DNA of 64,000 nt from Pseudomonas sp. S31 (GCF_016648105.1 NZ_JACVVE010000025.1:1-64000), one strand, 5' to 3'. Shown: positions 16,108-24,851, counted from the first letter of the stretch. The notes: generated by a model from the sequence alone, not told the origin. Numbers and translations: made by a program.

Positions 16108-18492
16108 ATGCTACCAAACCCGCTAAAACTGCTGATGGTCGAGGATAGCTCGCTGGATGCCGAGTTGACCCTCATGCGCCTGGAGCGCAGCGGCCTGCAG
16201 TTGCAGTCGCAGCTGGTGTTCGATCATATCGGCGTGGAGCACGCCCTGCGCGAGGCCAGCTACGACCTGATCCTCTGTGACTGCGTGCTGCCGGGCTCCT
16301 CCGGCACCGAGGTGCTGGCCATCGCCCAGCGCCTGGCCCCGGACGTGCCGTTCATCTTCCTCTCGGGCATCTATGGCGAGGAGCACGCGGTGGAGATGAT
16401 CCGCCTGGGTGCCACCGACTACCTGCTCAAGAAAAACCTGCCGCTGTTGCCCAAGGCCGTGCGCCGGGCGCTGACCGAGGTCCAGGAGCGCCAGCGTCGG
16501 CGCCGCGCCGAGGAAGCCCTGGCCGACGTCGAGGCACGCGCGCGCATCGCCATCGACGCCGCCGGCATGGGCACCTGGGACCTGCGCCCGGAAGAAGGCC
16601 TGCTGCTCTGGGACGATCGCTGCAAGACCCTGTTCGGCCTGCCGGTGGACACCGAGATGAGCCTCGAGGTGTTCTACGCCGGTATCTACACCGAGGACCG
16701 CGCCCGCGTGCGCGATGCGGTAGAGCAGGCCATGCGCCCGGACAGCGATGGCCGCTATTGGGTGGAGTTTCGTATTCAACCCCAGGGGCGAGAGCCCCAT
16801 TGGTTGCTCAGCAGCGGCCAGAGCCAGTTCGTCGATGACCGCTGCGTGCGCTTTTCCGGTGTGCTCCAGGACATCCACGCCCAGCGCATGGCCAACCAGG
16901 CGCTCAAGCAGCTCAACGAAATGCTCGGCGAACGGGTCGAACGCCGCACCCGCGAACGTGACCGCGCCTGGGAACTGTCCCAGGACCTGCTGGCGGTGCT
17001 CAACAAGGACCTCACCCCGGTCGCGCTGAATCCGGCCTGGGAAGCCAGCCTGGGCTTTTCCCGCGAGCGGCTGAGCCAAGCCTCGTTGCTGCAACTGCTG
17101 CCCGAAGCGGATCAGGAGGCTCTGCTCACCGAACTTGCCGCCCTGACCCACGGGCGCACCAGTGCGCGTTTCGTCGGCCGCATCCAGCATGCCAGTGGCC
17201 AGTTGCGCTGGTTGTCCTGGGCGGTGGTACCGGAAGACACCCTGCTCTACGTGGTCGCCCGCGACATCACCAGTGAGCGGGAAAATGCCGTGGTCCTGGC
17301 CGAGGCCAACAGCCGCCTGCGCGAGCAGATCACCGAGCGCGAGCGCATCGAGGCGGCCTTGCAGCAGATGCAGCGCCTGGAAGCCGTCGGCCAGCTCACC
17401 GCCGGGGTCGCCCACGACTTCAACAACCTGCTGACGGTGATCCTCACCGGTGCCAGCTTCCTCGAACGCGACCTGGCCAAGGGCGACCTCGACAAGGCCC
17501 GCAGCCGCCTGACGCACGTTCGCGAAGCCGGCGAGCGCGGTGCCAAGCTGACCTCGCAGTTGCTCTCGTTCTCCCGCCGCCAGCGCCTGGAGCCAGTGCC
17601 GCTGCACCTCAACCGCACCCTGACCGGGCTCGAGGAACTGCTGCGCCGTACCCTGGGCGGCAACGTCTCGGTGCGCCTGGACCTGGACGACAGCCTGTGG
17701 CAGGCGCTGACCGACCCGACCCAGACCGAGATGATCATCCTCAACCTGGCGATCAACGCCCGCGATGCCATGCCCGACGGCGGCCAGCTCACCCTCTCCA
17801 CCCGCAATACCTGCATCGAAAACCCGCCCCGGCGCCCGGAAGACCCGGAGCCTGGCGACTACGTGATGCTGAGCATCCGCGACACCGGTTGCGGCATGAG
17901 CGAAGAGGTGGTGGCCAAGGTCTTCGAGCCCTTCTTCACCACCAAGGACATCGGCAAGGGATCGGGCCTGGGCCTGGCCCAGGTGTTCGGCTTCGCCAAG
18001 CAGTCTGGCGGCGGCGTGCGCATCGACACCCAGCCCGGTCGTGGTACCCAGGTGGCAGTGTACCTGCCGGCGGTCAAGCAACCGACGGTCTGCGAGACAC
18101 CCGCAGCCGTTGCCCTGCAATCGCTCGACGACAGCGGCGCCGACCGTACCATCCTGCTGGTGGACGACGACCACCTGGTCCGCGACATGCTCGGCGATGT
18201 GCTGCGCCAGTTTGGCTATCAGGTGCGCCAGGCGCATAGCGGCGAGCAGGCGTTGGCGCTGCTGGACGGGGGTATCGACCTGTTGCTGACCGACTTCGCC
18301 ATGCCTGAATTCAACGGCGCGCAACTGGCCCTGGCGGCCCGCCAGCGCTACCCGCGCCTGCCAGTGGCGTTTCTGACCGGCTACGCCGAGCTGCAAGGGC
18401 TCGAGCTTCCGGGGAGCGTGGTGATCCAGAAGCCGGTGCAGGCCCAGGAGCTGGCGCGGGTGCTGAGCGAGTTGCTGAGGGTGACCGAGTAG
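16108..18492 (+). CDS. hybrid sensor histidine kinase (REC-PAS-PAS-HisKA-HATPase-REC)
   Basis: A 794-residue cytoplasmic protein from the ATG at 16108 (a GTG at 16081 overlapping the previous gene is an alternative). An N-terminal receiver domain ('LLMVEDSSLDAELT', 'LILCDCVLPGSSG') is followed by a linker helix, a PAS domain at about 140-290, a coiled-coil linker, a second PAS at about 300-425, a kinase core with the His in 'QLTAGVAHDFNNLLTVI', HATPase_c ('LNLAINARDAMPDGG', 'DTGCGMS', 'GSGLGLA'), and a C-terminal receiver ('TILLVDDDHLVRD', 'LLLTDFAMPEFNG'). The 'HDFNNLL' H-box is that of the HWE-like/NtrB-type hybrid kinases. With bphP and the small regulator it probably forms a light-responsive phosphorelay; receipt of phosphate at either receiver is inference. 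Confidence 0.92.
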   Translation: MLPNPLKLLMVEDSSLDAELTLMRLERSGLQLQSQLVFDHIGVEHALREASYDLILCDCVLPGSSGTEVLAIAQRLAPDVPFIFLSGIYGEEHAVEMIRLGATDYLLKKNLPLLPKAVRRALTEVQERQRRRRAEEALADVEARARIAIDAAGMGTWDLRPEEGLLLWDDRCKTLFGLPVDTEMSLEVFYAGIYTEDRARVRDAVEQAMRPDSDGRYWVEFRIQPQGREPHWLLSSGQSQFVDDRCVRFSGVLQDIHAQRMANQALKQLNEMLGERVERRTRERDRAWELSQDLLAVLNKDLTPVALNPAWEASLGFSRERLSQASLLQLLPEADQEALLTELAALTHGRTSARFVGRIQHASGQLRWLSWAVVPEDTLLYVVARDITSERENAVVLAEANSRLREQITERERIEAALQQMQRLEAVGQLTAGVAHDFNNLLTVILTGASFLERDLAKGDLDKARSRLTHVREAGERGAKLTSQLLSFSRRQRLEPVPLHLNRTLTGLEELLRRTLGGNVSVRLDLDDSLWQALTDPTQTEMIILNLAINARDAMPDGGQLTLSTRNTCIENPPRRPEDPEPGDYVMLSIRDTGCGMSEEVVAKVFEPFFTTKDIGKGSGLGLAQVFGFAKQSGGGVRIDTQPGRGTQVAVYLPAVKQPTVCETPAAVALQSLDDSGADRTILLVDDDHLVRDMLGDVLRQFGYQVRQAHSGEQALALLDGGIDLLLTDFAMPEFNGAQLALAARQRYPRLPVAFLTGYAELQGLELPGSVVIQKPVQAQELARVLSELLRVTE

Positions 18493-18501
18493 GTTTGTTT
18501 C

Positions 18502-18593
18502 GCCTGTGCCGGCGCTTTCGCGGGTGAACCCGCTCCTACAGGGGCGGCTATATCCTGTAGGAGCGGGTTCACCCGCGAATGGGCCGGCACAGG
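18502..18593. repeat. REP element inverted pair
   Basis: Two copies of the pseudomonad REP sequence face each other: 18502-18541 and 18554-18593, each with a 'GTAGGAGCGGGTTCACCCGCG'-like stem (split here as GTAGGAGCGGG + TTCACCCGCG) and a 'GCCGGCACAGG' tail. They lie between the hybrid-kinase stop and tRNA-Gln. Confidence 0.9.
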
Positions 18594-18668
18594 AAAACGA
18601 AAACGGAAAAACCCAGCGCTGACATTCGTCTGCACCGAACAAGAAATCGAATAATTGAAAGGAGAAAA

Positions 18669-18743
18669 TGGCAGGGGCGGCTGGATTCGAACCAACGCAT
18701 GGCAGGATCAAAACCTGCTGCCTTACCGCTTGGCGACGCCCCT
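18669..18743 (-). tRNA. tRNA-Gln (anticodon UUG)
   Basis: Read on the minus strand the segment folds as a full cloverleaf: acceptor stem AGGGGCG/CGCCCCT, D-arm GCCAAGCGGTAAGGC, anticodon stem GCAGG/CCTGC around a TTTTGAT loop giving anticodon TTG, T-arm GTTGG-TTCGAAT-CCAGC, discriminator G and an encoded CCA (18671-18669). The gene stands alone between a REP pair and the ydcH-like gene. Confidence 0.95.
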
Positions 18744-19003
18744 GTATCGGATGCAGCTGATGCTGCCCAGACAATCCCACATGGCTGACAACATTGGGTT
18801 GTTGTCGTGGAATGCGCGGCACTTTAACAACAATATTTCGATCTGTGAACCCCCAACGAAAAAAAAGATTCAATAAAACAGCGAGTTAGTGGTCAGTACT
18901 GTTATCGGGGGCAACCACCCGTCGTTTTTCCCCCGGTGTGCGTTAACACAATCGCGATTCCCCATTCCAATCAGGTAAGCCTGCGCATGCAAGGAGGAAA
19001 CCC

Positions 19004-19246
19004 ATGCCTGTCTCACACGATCTCTACCAGGACCTGCACTACCCCCGTGAAATCGTCCAGCAGCGTCGCCAGCATGATCCTAAGCTGGACCGCTTGCTGG
19101 ACGAGTATGTCGACATCGACAACCAGGTACTGGCTGCCGAATCGATCTCGGCGGGCAACTTCGAGGACGAAGACCTGCGTCACCTCAAGGAGCGCCGCCT
19201 GTCCGTGAAGTTCATGATCGAGCGCCAGCTCGAGCGCAAGGCCTGA
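19004..19246 (+). CDS. YdcH-family small protein (DUF465)
   Basis: An 80-residue charged helical protein (MPVSHDLYQDLHYPREIVQQRRQHDPKLDRLLDEY...) with the 'F..L...Y..LD..I...E' helical hairpin pattern of the DUF465/YdcH family, ending in 'LKERRLSVKFMIERQLERKA', the family's typical 'LK..RL..KD.I' helix. It is preceded by a strong AAGGAGG site. The function of the family is not established. The 260 bp upstream, back to tRNA-Gln, hold no further gene; I see only a short GACAAC/GTTGTC inverted repeat around 18785-18804. Confidence 0.85.
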   Translation: MPVSHDLYQDLHYPREIVQQRRQHDPKLDRLLDEYVDIDNQVLAAESISAGNFEDEDLRHLKERRLSVKFMIERQLERKA

Positions 19247-19351
19247 CCTATCTACCCAGGCGATCATCGCCGGGTGATTTTTGTATTGGTCAAAACGGCC
19301 ATCCTCGGGCAAGCTGCGCCCTGCCCTGCCATCGCCCGAGGAGGCTACGCC

Positions 19352-20437
19352 TTGTCCGCCTGGATTCCCAACCCGCTGCGCCAGCTAGGCCAGCGCTTGC
19401 GCCCCAGCGCACCCCACGACAGCGAACTGCTCGCCTGGTTCGAGGCCAAGGCCGCCAGCCGCAGCTACCAGCTCAGCGACGGCCAGCGCGCGGTGATCGC
19501 CTGCATGGCCGAGCAACTGGCGCAACTGGGCGAAGGCCAGCCACGCAGCTTGTACCTGCATGGCTCGGTGGGGCGCGGCAAGAGCTGGCTGCTCGACGGG
19601 TTCTTCCAGGCCGTGCCGGTCGAGGCCAAGCGCCGCCTGCACTTCCACGATTTCTTCGCCCGCCTGCACCAGGGCATGCACCGCCACCGGCTTCTGGACG
19701 ACGCCCTGGGCGCCACCCTGGACGAGTTGCTCGGCGATTGCCGGGTACTGTGCTTCGATGAGTTCCACGTCCATGACATCGGCGATGCCATGTTGCTGAC
19801 GCGCCTGTTCGATGCCCTGTTCGCCCGCGGCATCTTCCTGCTGGTCACCTCCAACTACGCCCCCGAAGGCTTGCTCCCCAACCCGCTGTACCACGAGCGC
19901 TTCCTGCCGGTGATCCGCCTGATCAATGGCCGCATGCAGGTGCTGGAGGTGGGCGGCGACACCGATTTTCGTAGCCTGCCGGCCAACCGCGAGCATCAGC
20001 GCTTCACCCACGGCCACTACGCCTGGCCAGGGGATGCCGGGCAGCGCGAGGCCTTGCAAGTGCCAGCGCCGCAGCCGGTGACCCTCGAAATCAACAAGCG
20101 CAGCCTGCGCGCCCTCAGTTGCCAGGGGCGACAGGTGATGTTTGCCTTCGACGACCTCTGCGAGCAGGCCACTGCGGTGATCGACTATCTAGTCTTGGCC
20201 GGGCAGTACGATGAGTGGATCATCGACGGACTTGATGACCTGTCGGAGTGCTCGCTGGCCGCGCAGCAACGCTTCGTCAATCTGGTGGACGTGTTGTATG
20301 ACCAAGACCGCCAACTGACGGTGATTGGCAAGCGGCCGCTGGATGAAAGCCTGGGCGGCGCGATCGCCGACCTGATGCGTACGCGCAGCCGCTTGGGGCA
20401 GTTGCATCAGGTGGGGCCGGGAGTCTGCGTAGCCTGA
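19352..20437 (+). CDS. zapE: cell division ATPase ZapE-like (AFG1 family)
   Basis: I choose the TTG at 19352 because GAGGAGG precedes it by 7 nt; this gives 361 residues, normal for ZapE. A GTG at 19274 would add 26 residues without a good site. The AFG1-like AAA+ ATPase has Walker A 'LHGSVGRGKSWLLDGFF' near residue 65, Walker B 'VLCFDEFHVHDIGDAMLL' and the 'TSNYAPEGLLPNPLYHERFLPVI' block typical of the family. ZapE associates with the divisome in Gammaproteobacteria. It follows the ydcH-like gene on the same strand. Confidence 0.88.
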   Translation: MSAWIPNPLRQLGQRLRPSAPHDSELLAWFEAKAASRSYQLSDGQRAVIACMAEQLAQLGEGQPRSLYLHGSVGRGKSWLLDGFFQAVPVEAKRRLHFHDFFARLHQGMHRHRLLDDALGATLDELLGDCRVLCFDEFHVHDIGDAMLLTRLFDALFARGIFLLVTSNYAPEGLLPNPLYHERFLPVIRLINGRMQVLEVGGDTDFRSLPANREHQRFTHGHYAWPGDAGQREALQVPAPQPVTLEINKRSLRALSCQGRQVMFAFDDLCEQATAVIDYLVLAGQYDEWIIDGLDDLSECSLAAQQRFVNLVDVLYDQDRQLTVIGKRPLDESLGGAIADLMRTRSRLGQLHQVGPGVCVA

Positions 20438-20438
20438 T

Positions 20439-20536
20439 CCGGCCTCTTCGCGGCGGTTCGACGCATCGATGAACCCACTCCTACAGGATCACCCAATCCC
20501 TGTAGGAGCGGGTTTCACCCGCGAAAAGGCCGGCCC
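20439..20536. repeat. REP element inverted pair, left copy degenerate
   Basis: The right copy (20498-20536, 'TGTAGGAGCGGGTTTCACCC...') is canonical. The left copy (about 20439-20486) keeps 'CCGGCCTCTTCGCGGCGG' and 'ACCCACTCCTACAGG' but carries an insertion between them. It lies between the convergent ends of zapE and prpE. Confidence 0.8.
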
Positions 20537-20546
20537 AGGCGCCCCA

Positions 20547-22436
20547 TCACCCCGCCCTGGGCAAATCCGCCAACACCGCCTCGATCTCCCCCAGCACCGC
20601 CGGATCATCCAGGGTCGATGGCGGCGTGTAGTCCTGCCCATCGGCGATCTTGCGCAACACCGCGCGCAGGATCTTCCCGGACCGCGTCTTGGGCAAGCGC
20701 TTGACCACCCGCACCCGGTTGAAGCACGCCAACGCGCCGATCGCCTCACGCACGCTGCCCACCAATTCGACCAGCAACTGCGACTCGGCAATGCTCTCGC
20801 CATCCTTGAGCACCACCAGCGCCAGCGGTACCTGCCCCTTGATATCGTCGTGCACGCCGATCACCGCGCACTCGGCCACGGTCGGGTGACGCGCCACCAG
20901 GTCCTCCATTTCACCGGTCGACAAGCGATGCCCGGACACGTTGATCACATCATCGGTGCGCCCCATGATGTAGACGAAGCCATCATCGTCCAGGTACCCG
21001 CCATCGCCGGTGTGGTAATAGCCGGGATAGGTGTGCAGGTAAGCCTGCAGATAACGCTCATGGTCGCCCCACAGGGTCTGGCTGCAGCCTGGTGGCAACG
21101 GCAGCGCGATCACGATCGAGCCCTGGTGATTGGGCCCGAGCAGGTGGCCGTCGTCGTCCAGCACCTGCACGTGATAGCCCGGCACCGCACGGTTGCTCGA
21201 CCCTGGCCTTGCCGCGCTGCCCTCCAGGCCCACGCAGGGCGCGGTCACCGGCCAGCCGGTCTCGGTCTGCCACCAGTGGTCATGCACCGGTTTGCCACTG
21301 ACCCGCTCCAGCCATTCGTGGGTGCTGGAGTCGAGTTTTTCCCCTGCCAGGAACAACTGGCGCAGCGAACCCAGGTCATGGCGCCGCAGCAGCTCGCCGT
21401 CGGGGTCTTCCTTGCGGATCGCGCGCATGGCGGTCGGGGCACAGAACAAGGCGTTCACCCGGTACTGCTCGACCACGCGCCAGTAGGCCGCCGCATCCGG
21501 CGTGCGGATCGGCTTGCCTTCGTAGAACACCGTGGTGCAGCCGCTCATCAACGGCCCGTAGACGATCAGTGAGTGGCCGACCACCCACCCCACATCCGAG
21601 ATGCCCCACCACACATCACCCGCCTGCATGCCATAGATATGCTGCATGGCGTAGCGCAGCGCCACGGCATTGCCGCCGTTCTCGCGCACGATCCCCTTGG
21701 GTTTGCCGGTAGTGCCGGAGGTATACATGATGTACAGCGGGTCACCCGCCTCCAACGCCACCGGCGCCACCGGTTCGGCACTGGCCAGCGCCTGCTGCCA
21801 GTCCAGGTCACGGCCTGCCTGCAAGGGTGCGGCAACCTGCGGCCGTTGCAGCACCAATACATGGCCGGGCTGGTGACGGGCCAGTTGCAGGGCACGGTCG
21901 ACCAGCGGCTTGTACTCGATCACCCGGTCGAACTCCAGCCCGCAGGAGGCGGTGAGCAGCAGGGTCGGGCGGGCATCGTCGATGCGCAGGGCCAGTTCGT
22001 TGGCGGCGAAACCGCCGAACACCACCGAGTGCACCGCACCGATCCGTGCGCAGGCCAGCATCGCCATGGCCGCCTCGGGGACCATCGGCATGTAGATGAT
22101 CACCCCATCCCCCTTGCCCACGCCCAGCTGGCGCAGCAGCCCGGCCAGGCGCGCCACCTCGTCGCGCAGTTGGTGGTAGGTGAAGGTGCGCTGCGTGGCG
22201 GTCACGGGCGAATCGTAGATCAGGGCCAACTGCTCGCCGCGGCCTTGTTCGATCTGGTGGTCCAGGGCGAGGTAGCAGCTGTTCAGGCTGCCATCGGCAA
22301 ACCAGCGATGGGTGCCATCGGGGTTGTCTTGCAGGGTCTGGGTGGGCGCGCGGTACCAGGCCAGATGGCTGGCCTGCTCGGCCCAGAAGGCCGCGGGGTC
22401 GGCGATGGATTGAGCGTAGCTGTGCTGATAGGTCAT
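20547..22436 (-). CDS. prpE: propionyl-CoA synthetase
   Basis: A 629-residue acyl-adenylate-forming enzyme converting propionate, ATP and CoA to propionyl-CoA. Motifs: N-terminal 'DPAAFWAEQA' and 'LNSCYLALDHQIEQGRG' (the ACS N-terminal domain), P-loop-like A3 'YIMYTSGTTGKPKGIVRENGG', A5 'HDHWWQTETGWPV', A7 'YYHTGDGGYLDDDGFVYIMGRTDDVINVSGHR', and the C-terminal acylation Lys in 'LPKTRSGKILRAVLRKI'. The 'WWGISDVGWVVGHS' block fits PrpE rather than acetyl-CoA synthetase. The gene lies far from the prpD/prpF/acnD operon at the right end. It is divergent from a winged-helix gene, sharing a 211-bp promoter region. Confidence 0.93.
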   Translation of the reverse strand: MTYQHSYAQSIADPAAFWAEQASHLAWYRAPTQTLQDNPDGTHRWFADGSLNSCYLALDHQIEQGRGEQLALIYDSPVTATQRTFTYHQLRDEVARLAGLLRQLGVGKGDGVIIYMPMVPEAAMAMLACARIGAVHSVVFGGFAANELALRIDDARPTLLLTASCGLEFDRVIEYKPLVDRALQLARHQPGHVLVLQRPQVAAPLQAGRDLDWQQALASAEPVAPVALEAGDPLYIMYTSGTTGKPKGIVRENGGNAVALRYAMQHIYGMQAGDVWWGISDVGWVVGHSLIVYGPLMSGCTTVFYEGKPIRTPDAAAYWRVVEQYRVNALFCAPTAMRAIRKEDPDGELLRRHDLGSLRQLFLAGEKLDSSTHEWLERVSGKPVHDHWWQTETGWPVTAPCVGLEGSAARPGSSNRAVPGYHVQVLDDDGHLLGPNHQGSIVIALPLPPGCSQTLWGDHERYLQAYLHTYPGYYHTGDGGYLDDDGFVYIMGRTDDVINVSGHRLSTGEMEDLVARHPTVAECAVIGVHDDIKGQVPLALVVLKDGESIAESQLLVELVGSVREAIGALACFNRVRVVKRLPKTRSGKILRAVLRKIADGQDYTPPSTLDDPAVLGEIEAVLADLPRAG

Positions 22437-22578
22437 GGTGACGAAAACCCGGTACTTGTTGTTATTGAAGGGCGAAACCTGAGTATGGACCCCGGCGCCA
22501 AGGCTGCCATGGGACTAAAGTCATAAACGCACGCAGCCTCAGGGGCCGACGCTGCCAACGGGAAAGTCACCGACCAGC

Positions 22579-22606
22579 ATATTGTACTCATCACTGCATG
22601 CAATAT
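22579..22606. promoter_or_regulatory. inverted repeat in the prpE / winged-helix divergent promoter
   Basis: ATATTG (22579-22584) and CAATAT (22601-22606) form a 6+6 bp inverted repeat with a 16-bp spacer; the right arm overlaps a TGCATGCA palindrome (22595-22602). It lies 42 bp before the winged-helix gene and may be its operator. Confidence 0.35.
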
Positions 22607-22647
22607 AGCATTCGCACCGAGGCTACCAGATTGGCGGGAGTTTTTCG

Positions 22648-23034
22648 GTGACCATGCTCGACACGGCGGCAATACAACATGTGTGCTTCACAGGCGATGT
22701 GTTGCGCTTGAATCCTTGCAACAATCAGATCGACTACAACGGTCATCGTTGCCAGATCAAAACGATGCCCTGCCGGTTGATGTACCTGCTGCTGCAAAAC
22801 GCAGGCAGGATCATCAGCCGAAAGACGCTCTACAAAGAGATCTGGGGCTATGATTTCGACCCTGGCACCAAGATCATCGAAGTCCAGGTGCACTATCTGC
22901 GCGGCTTGCTGCTGGCTTTACAGGCAGCGCTCGAGATCAGGACTTACCGGGGCAGAGGCATCTGCCTGCAAGACCGGATCAACCCGGCAGCGGGTAGTGC
23001 AGAGTGTGTAGGTAACACAGACGTCATGCGCTGA
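22648..23034 (+). CDS. orphan OmpR/PhoB-type winged-helix DNA-binding protein without receiver domain
   Basis: A 128-residue protein starting at GTG 22648 (GGGAG at 22636-22640 is 7 nt away; the ATG at 22654 is a less well spaced alternative). Residues about 10-110 match the C-terminal DNA-binding domain of OmpR/PhoB regulators: 'CQIKTMPCRLMYLLLQNAGRIISRKTLYKEIWGYDFDPGTKIIEVQVHYLR' style (split: 'LLLQNAGRIISRKTLYKEIW' then 'YDFDPG...VHYLRG') and the wing 'IRTYRGRGICLQ'. No phosphoreceiver or sensor is attached. It could repress or activate the divergent prpE gene; no partner is visible. Confidence 0.8.
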   Translation: MTMLDTAAIQHVCFTGDVLRLNPCNNQIDYNGHRCQIKTMPCRLMYLLLQNAGRIISRKTLYKEIWGYDFDPGTKIIEVQVHYLRGLLLALQAALEIRTYRGRGICLQDRINPAAGSAECVGNTDVMR

Positions 23035-23097
23035 CGCCGGTGCGCCAATGCACGGCGGGCGCCGGCCCTCAGCCAGCGCCCGACCGAGCCGAGTCGG

Positions 23098-23868
23098 TCA
23101 GCGGATGTAGCTGCCGCCGTTGACGTCCAAGGTAGCCCCATTGAGCGAGGCTTGGGATGGACGCAGCGTGAAGGCCACCAGCTCGGCGATCTCGGCCGGG
23201 CTGGCCATTCGACCTACGGGGATGTCAGAAACGGCAGCCGCTTCGCCATGCTGTGCAACGAACTGTTCGGCCATGTCCGTACGTACCCAGCCTGGGGCGA
23301 TAGCCACGGCCACTACCCCATCGCCTGCCACGCTGCGCGCAAGGGACTTGGTCAGGTTGATCAGCGCCGCCTTGCTCGAGCCATAGGGCAAGGCGTCAGC
23401 GGCGTAGCCACGTTGCGCCGCACGGCTGGCCATGTTGATGATGCGCCCCCCACCGTGAGCCCGGTAATGCGTGACCGCTTCTCGGCACAAGTCAGCGGCG
23501 GCGAAGAAATTGACTTGAAACTCGCGCCGCCACGCCTCGCGCCATCGTGCCGAGGGTGCTTCCAGCGGTATCTCCGTGCGGATGCCTGCGTTGTTCACCA
23601 GCCCATGAATCCGCCCGCCGCAGATGTCCAGTGCCGCTTGCCACAGGTGCTCGGGACCACTCTCCTGGCTCAGGTCTGCCTGCACGATCCAACCTTGCCC
23701 GCCAATGCGTTCCAGCAGCTGTTGCGAGCCCTGCGCATCGCGGCTGTAGTGAATCACCGGGCGGGCGCCTTCGGCGGCCAGCCGCTCGACGATGGCAGCA
23801 CCGATGCCACCGGATGCTCCGGTTACCAGAACCGTTTGACCTGCCAGGGGGCGCGTCGGGTCACTCAT
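23098..23868 (-). CDS. short-chain dehydrogenase/reductase
   Basis: A 256-residue classical SDR: NAD(P)-binding 'VLVTGASGGIGAAI' at residues 13-26, 'LVNNAG', catalytic Ser in 'IINMASRAAQRG', the active-site YxxxK as 'YGSSKAALINLTKSLAR', and 'APGWVRTDMA'. The C-terminal 'LDVNGGSYIR' is typical. Members of this group reduce or oxidise 3-oxoacyl or sugar/polyol substrates; specificity cannot be told. It lies 73 bp downstream of the periplasmic binding protein gene on the same strand and is probably cotranscribed with it. Confidence 0.87.
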   Translation of the reverse strand: MSDPTRPLAGQTVLVTGASGGIGAAIVERLAAEGARPVIHYSRDAQGSQQLLERIGGQGWIVQADLSQESGPEHLWQAALDICGGRIHGLVNNAGIRTEIPLEAPSARWREAWRREFQVNFFAAADLCREAVTHYRAHGGGRIINMASRAAQRGYAADALPYGSSKAALINLTKSLARSVAGDGVVAVAIAPGWVRTDMAEQFVAQHGEAAAVSDIPVGRMASPAEIAELVAFTLRPSQASLNGATLDVNGGSYIR

Positions 23869-23941
23869 CTGTTGTCCTCATTTTCCTTCGTTCAACATCA
23901 TCGAAGGCCGCTCATCCTGGATGAGCGGCCGGGTAATCATG

Positions 23942-24775
23942 TCACTTCGCCGAGTTGGCCTCGACCGAGGCCTTGTCGACCAATTGCTGGATCTCACCGG
24001 CATCACGGCGTTGGCGCAGGTAAATGTTCAGCGCCTCCAAGTCGGCGGCAGCGATATCGCGGCGTAAACCGAAGGCGACGCCTTGCTTGGCCAGTGCAGG
24101 CTTGGGCAGGATTTCCCGAGTCCAGTCGGGGTTGGCGAGGGCGAAAAGGTGGTTGGTGTCGCTGGCATCCACCAGCACGTCGGCGCGTTTGGACATGACA
24201 GCCAATCGGGCCTCGTCCATACCCGGCAAGCGCATGATCTTGCCGTTGCGCACTACCGAGGAAATGGCCTTGTCCTGCGCGGTACCGGACATCACGGCGA
24301 AGGTGACCTCGGGTTTGTCCAGCGCTGCGATCTCGTCTTTGGCATCCGCGACCTTGGGGTTGTTCTTGTTCACCAGCAACGAGACCTGATAGTCCGTCGC
24401 AGGCACGCTGAACGCCACCGCCAACGCCCGCTCCGGCGTCTGGTTCAGCGCCATGGCCAGGTCCCATTTGCTGCTTTGCAGGCCGGCCACCAGATTGTCC
24501 CAATTGGTGTCGACGAAGCTGACCTTGACCTTCAGTACCTTCTCGCCGAAATCCCGGCAAAGGTCGACGAAATAACCACTGTAGTCACCCGTCTTGGCAT
24601 CGCGCATTACGTAAGGCGCGGCGACGGCGGCGCCACATCGCAGAACACCGGCCTTTTGCACGTCCTGCCATAGCATGGCTTCAGCAGCCCGGGCCGGAGG
24701 ATGGGCGAGAAGCGCGCCGCACAGACCAGTACCGATCACAAGGGTTTTGAGCGTGGACTGGATGGAGAAAACCAT
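23942..24775 (-). CDS. amino-acid ABC transporter substrate-binding protein (SBP_bac_3), no cognate transporter adjacent
   Basis: A 277-residue periplasmic protein from the ATG near 24775 (a GTG four codons upstream is possible), signal peptide ending ...PPARAAEA. The family-3 binding-protein pattern is clear: 'GVLRCGAAVAAPYVMRD...YSGYFVDLCRDFGEKVL' and 'SKWDLAMALNQTPERA'. It is a close paralogue of the binding protein at 31532, sharing the blocks 'QKAGVLRCGAA.AAPYVMRD', 'FVDLCRDF.E.VLKVK' and 'ALNQ/KTPERA'. Unlike that one it has no permease or ATPase next to it, so it may feed the downstream ABC transporter at 32421-34600 with a second ligand. Confidence 0.85.
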   Translation of the reverse strand: MVFSIQSTLKTLVIGTGLCGALLAHPPARAAEAMLWQDVQKAGVLRCGAAVAAPYVMRDAKTGDYSGYFVDLCRDFGEKVLKVKVSFVDTNWDNLVAGLQSSKWDLAMALNQTPERALAVAFSVPATDYQVSLLVNKNNPKVADAKDEIAALDKPEVTFAVMSGTAQDKAISSVVRNGKIMRLPGMDEARLAVMSKRADVLVDASDTNHLFALANPDWTREILPKPALAKQGVAFGLRRDIAAADLEALNIYLRQRRDAGEIQQLVDKASVEANSAK

Positions 24776-24828
24776 TTTCAACCTCACTGATAGTCATTGT
24801 TGTTGGCAGGAAGGTGCGACATCGTAAT

Positions 24829-24851
24829 GCATGCTATTTTGTGTGCATGCT
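24829..24851. promoter_or_regulatory. direct repeat of TGCATGCT upstream of the orphan binding protein
   Basis: Two copies of TGCATGCT about 15 bp apart lie some 55 bp before the binding-protein start, in the 290-bp divergent region shared with the UPF0303 gene. Each contains the palindrome GCATGC, suggesting a dimeric regulator site. The rest of this region is A/T-rich and holds no gene. Confidence 0.35.

Noticed and set aside
18502..18593. Repeats considered as a CRISPR array
   Set aside because: Only two facing copies, with REP hallmarks, and the same element recurs singly paired at 20.4, 60.2 and 61.8 kb; no direct repeats with regular spacers anywhere in the window.
18669..18743. tRNA-Gln as an integration site
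   Set aside because: No integrase gene, no duplicated tRNA 3' end and no foreign-looking block next to it in the window.
16123..18873. 916-codon open frame on the minus strand
   Set aside because: Antisense to the hybrid kinase and running through a REP pair and tRNA-Gln; His/Gln/Leu-rich low-complexity translation typical of shadow frames.
20469..21572. 367-codon plus-strand frame opposite prpE
   Set aside because: Starts in a REP element and is antisense to a fully conserved acyl-CoA synthetase.
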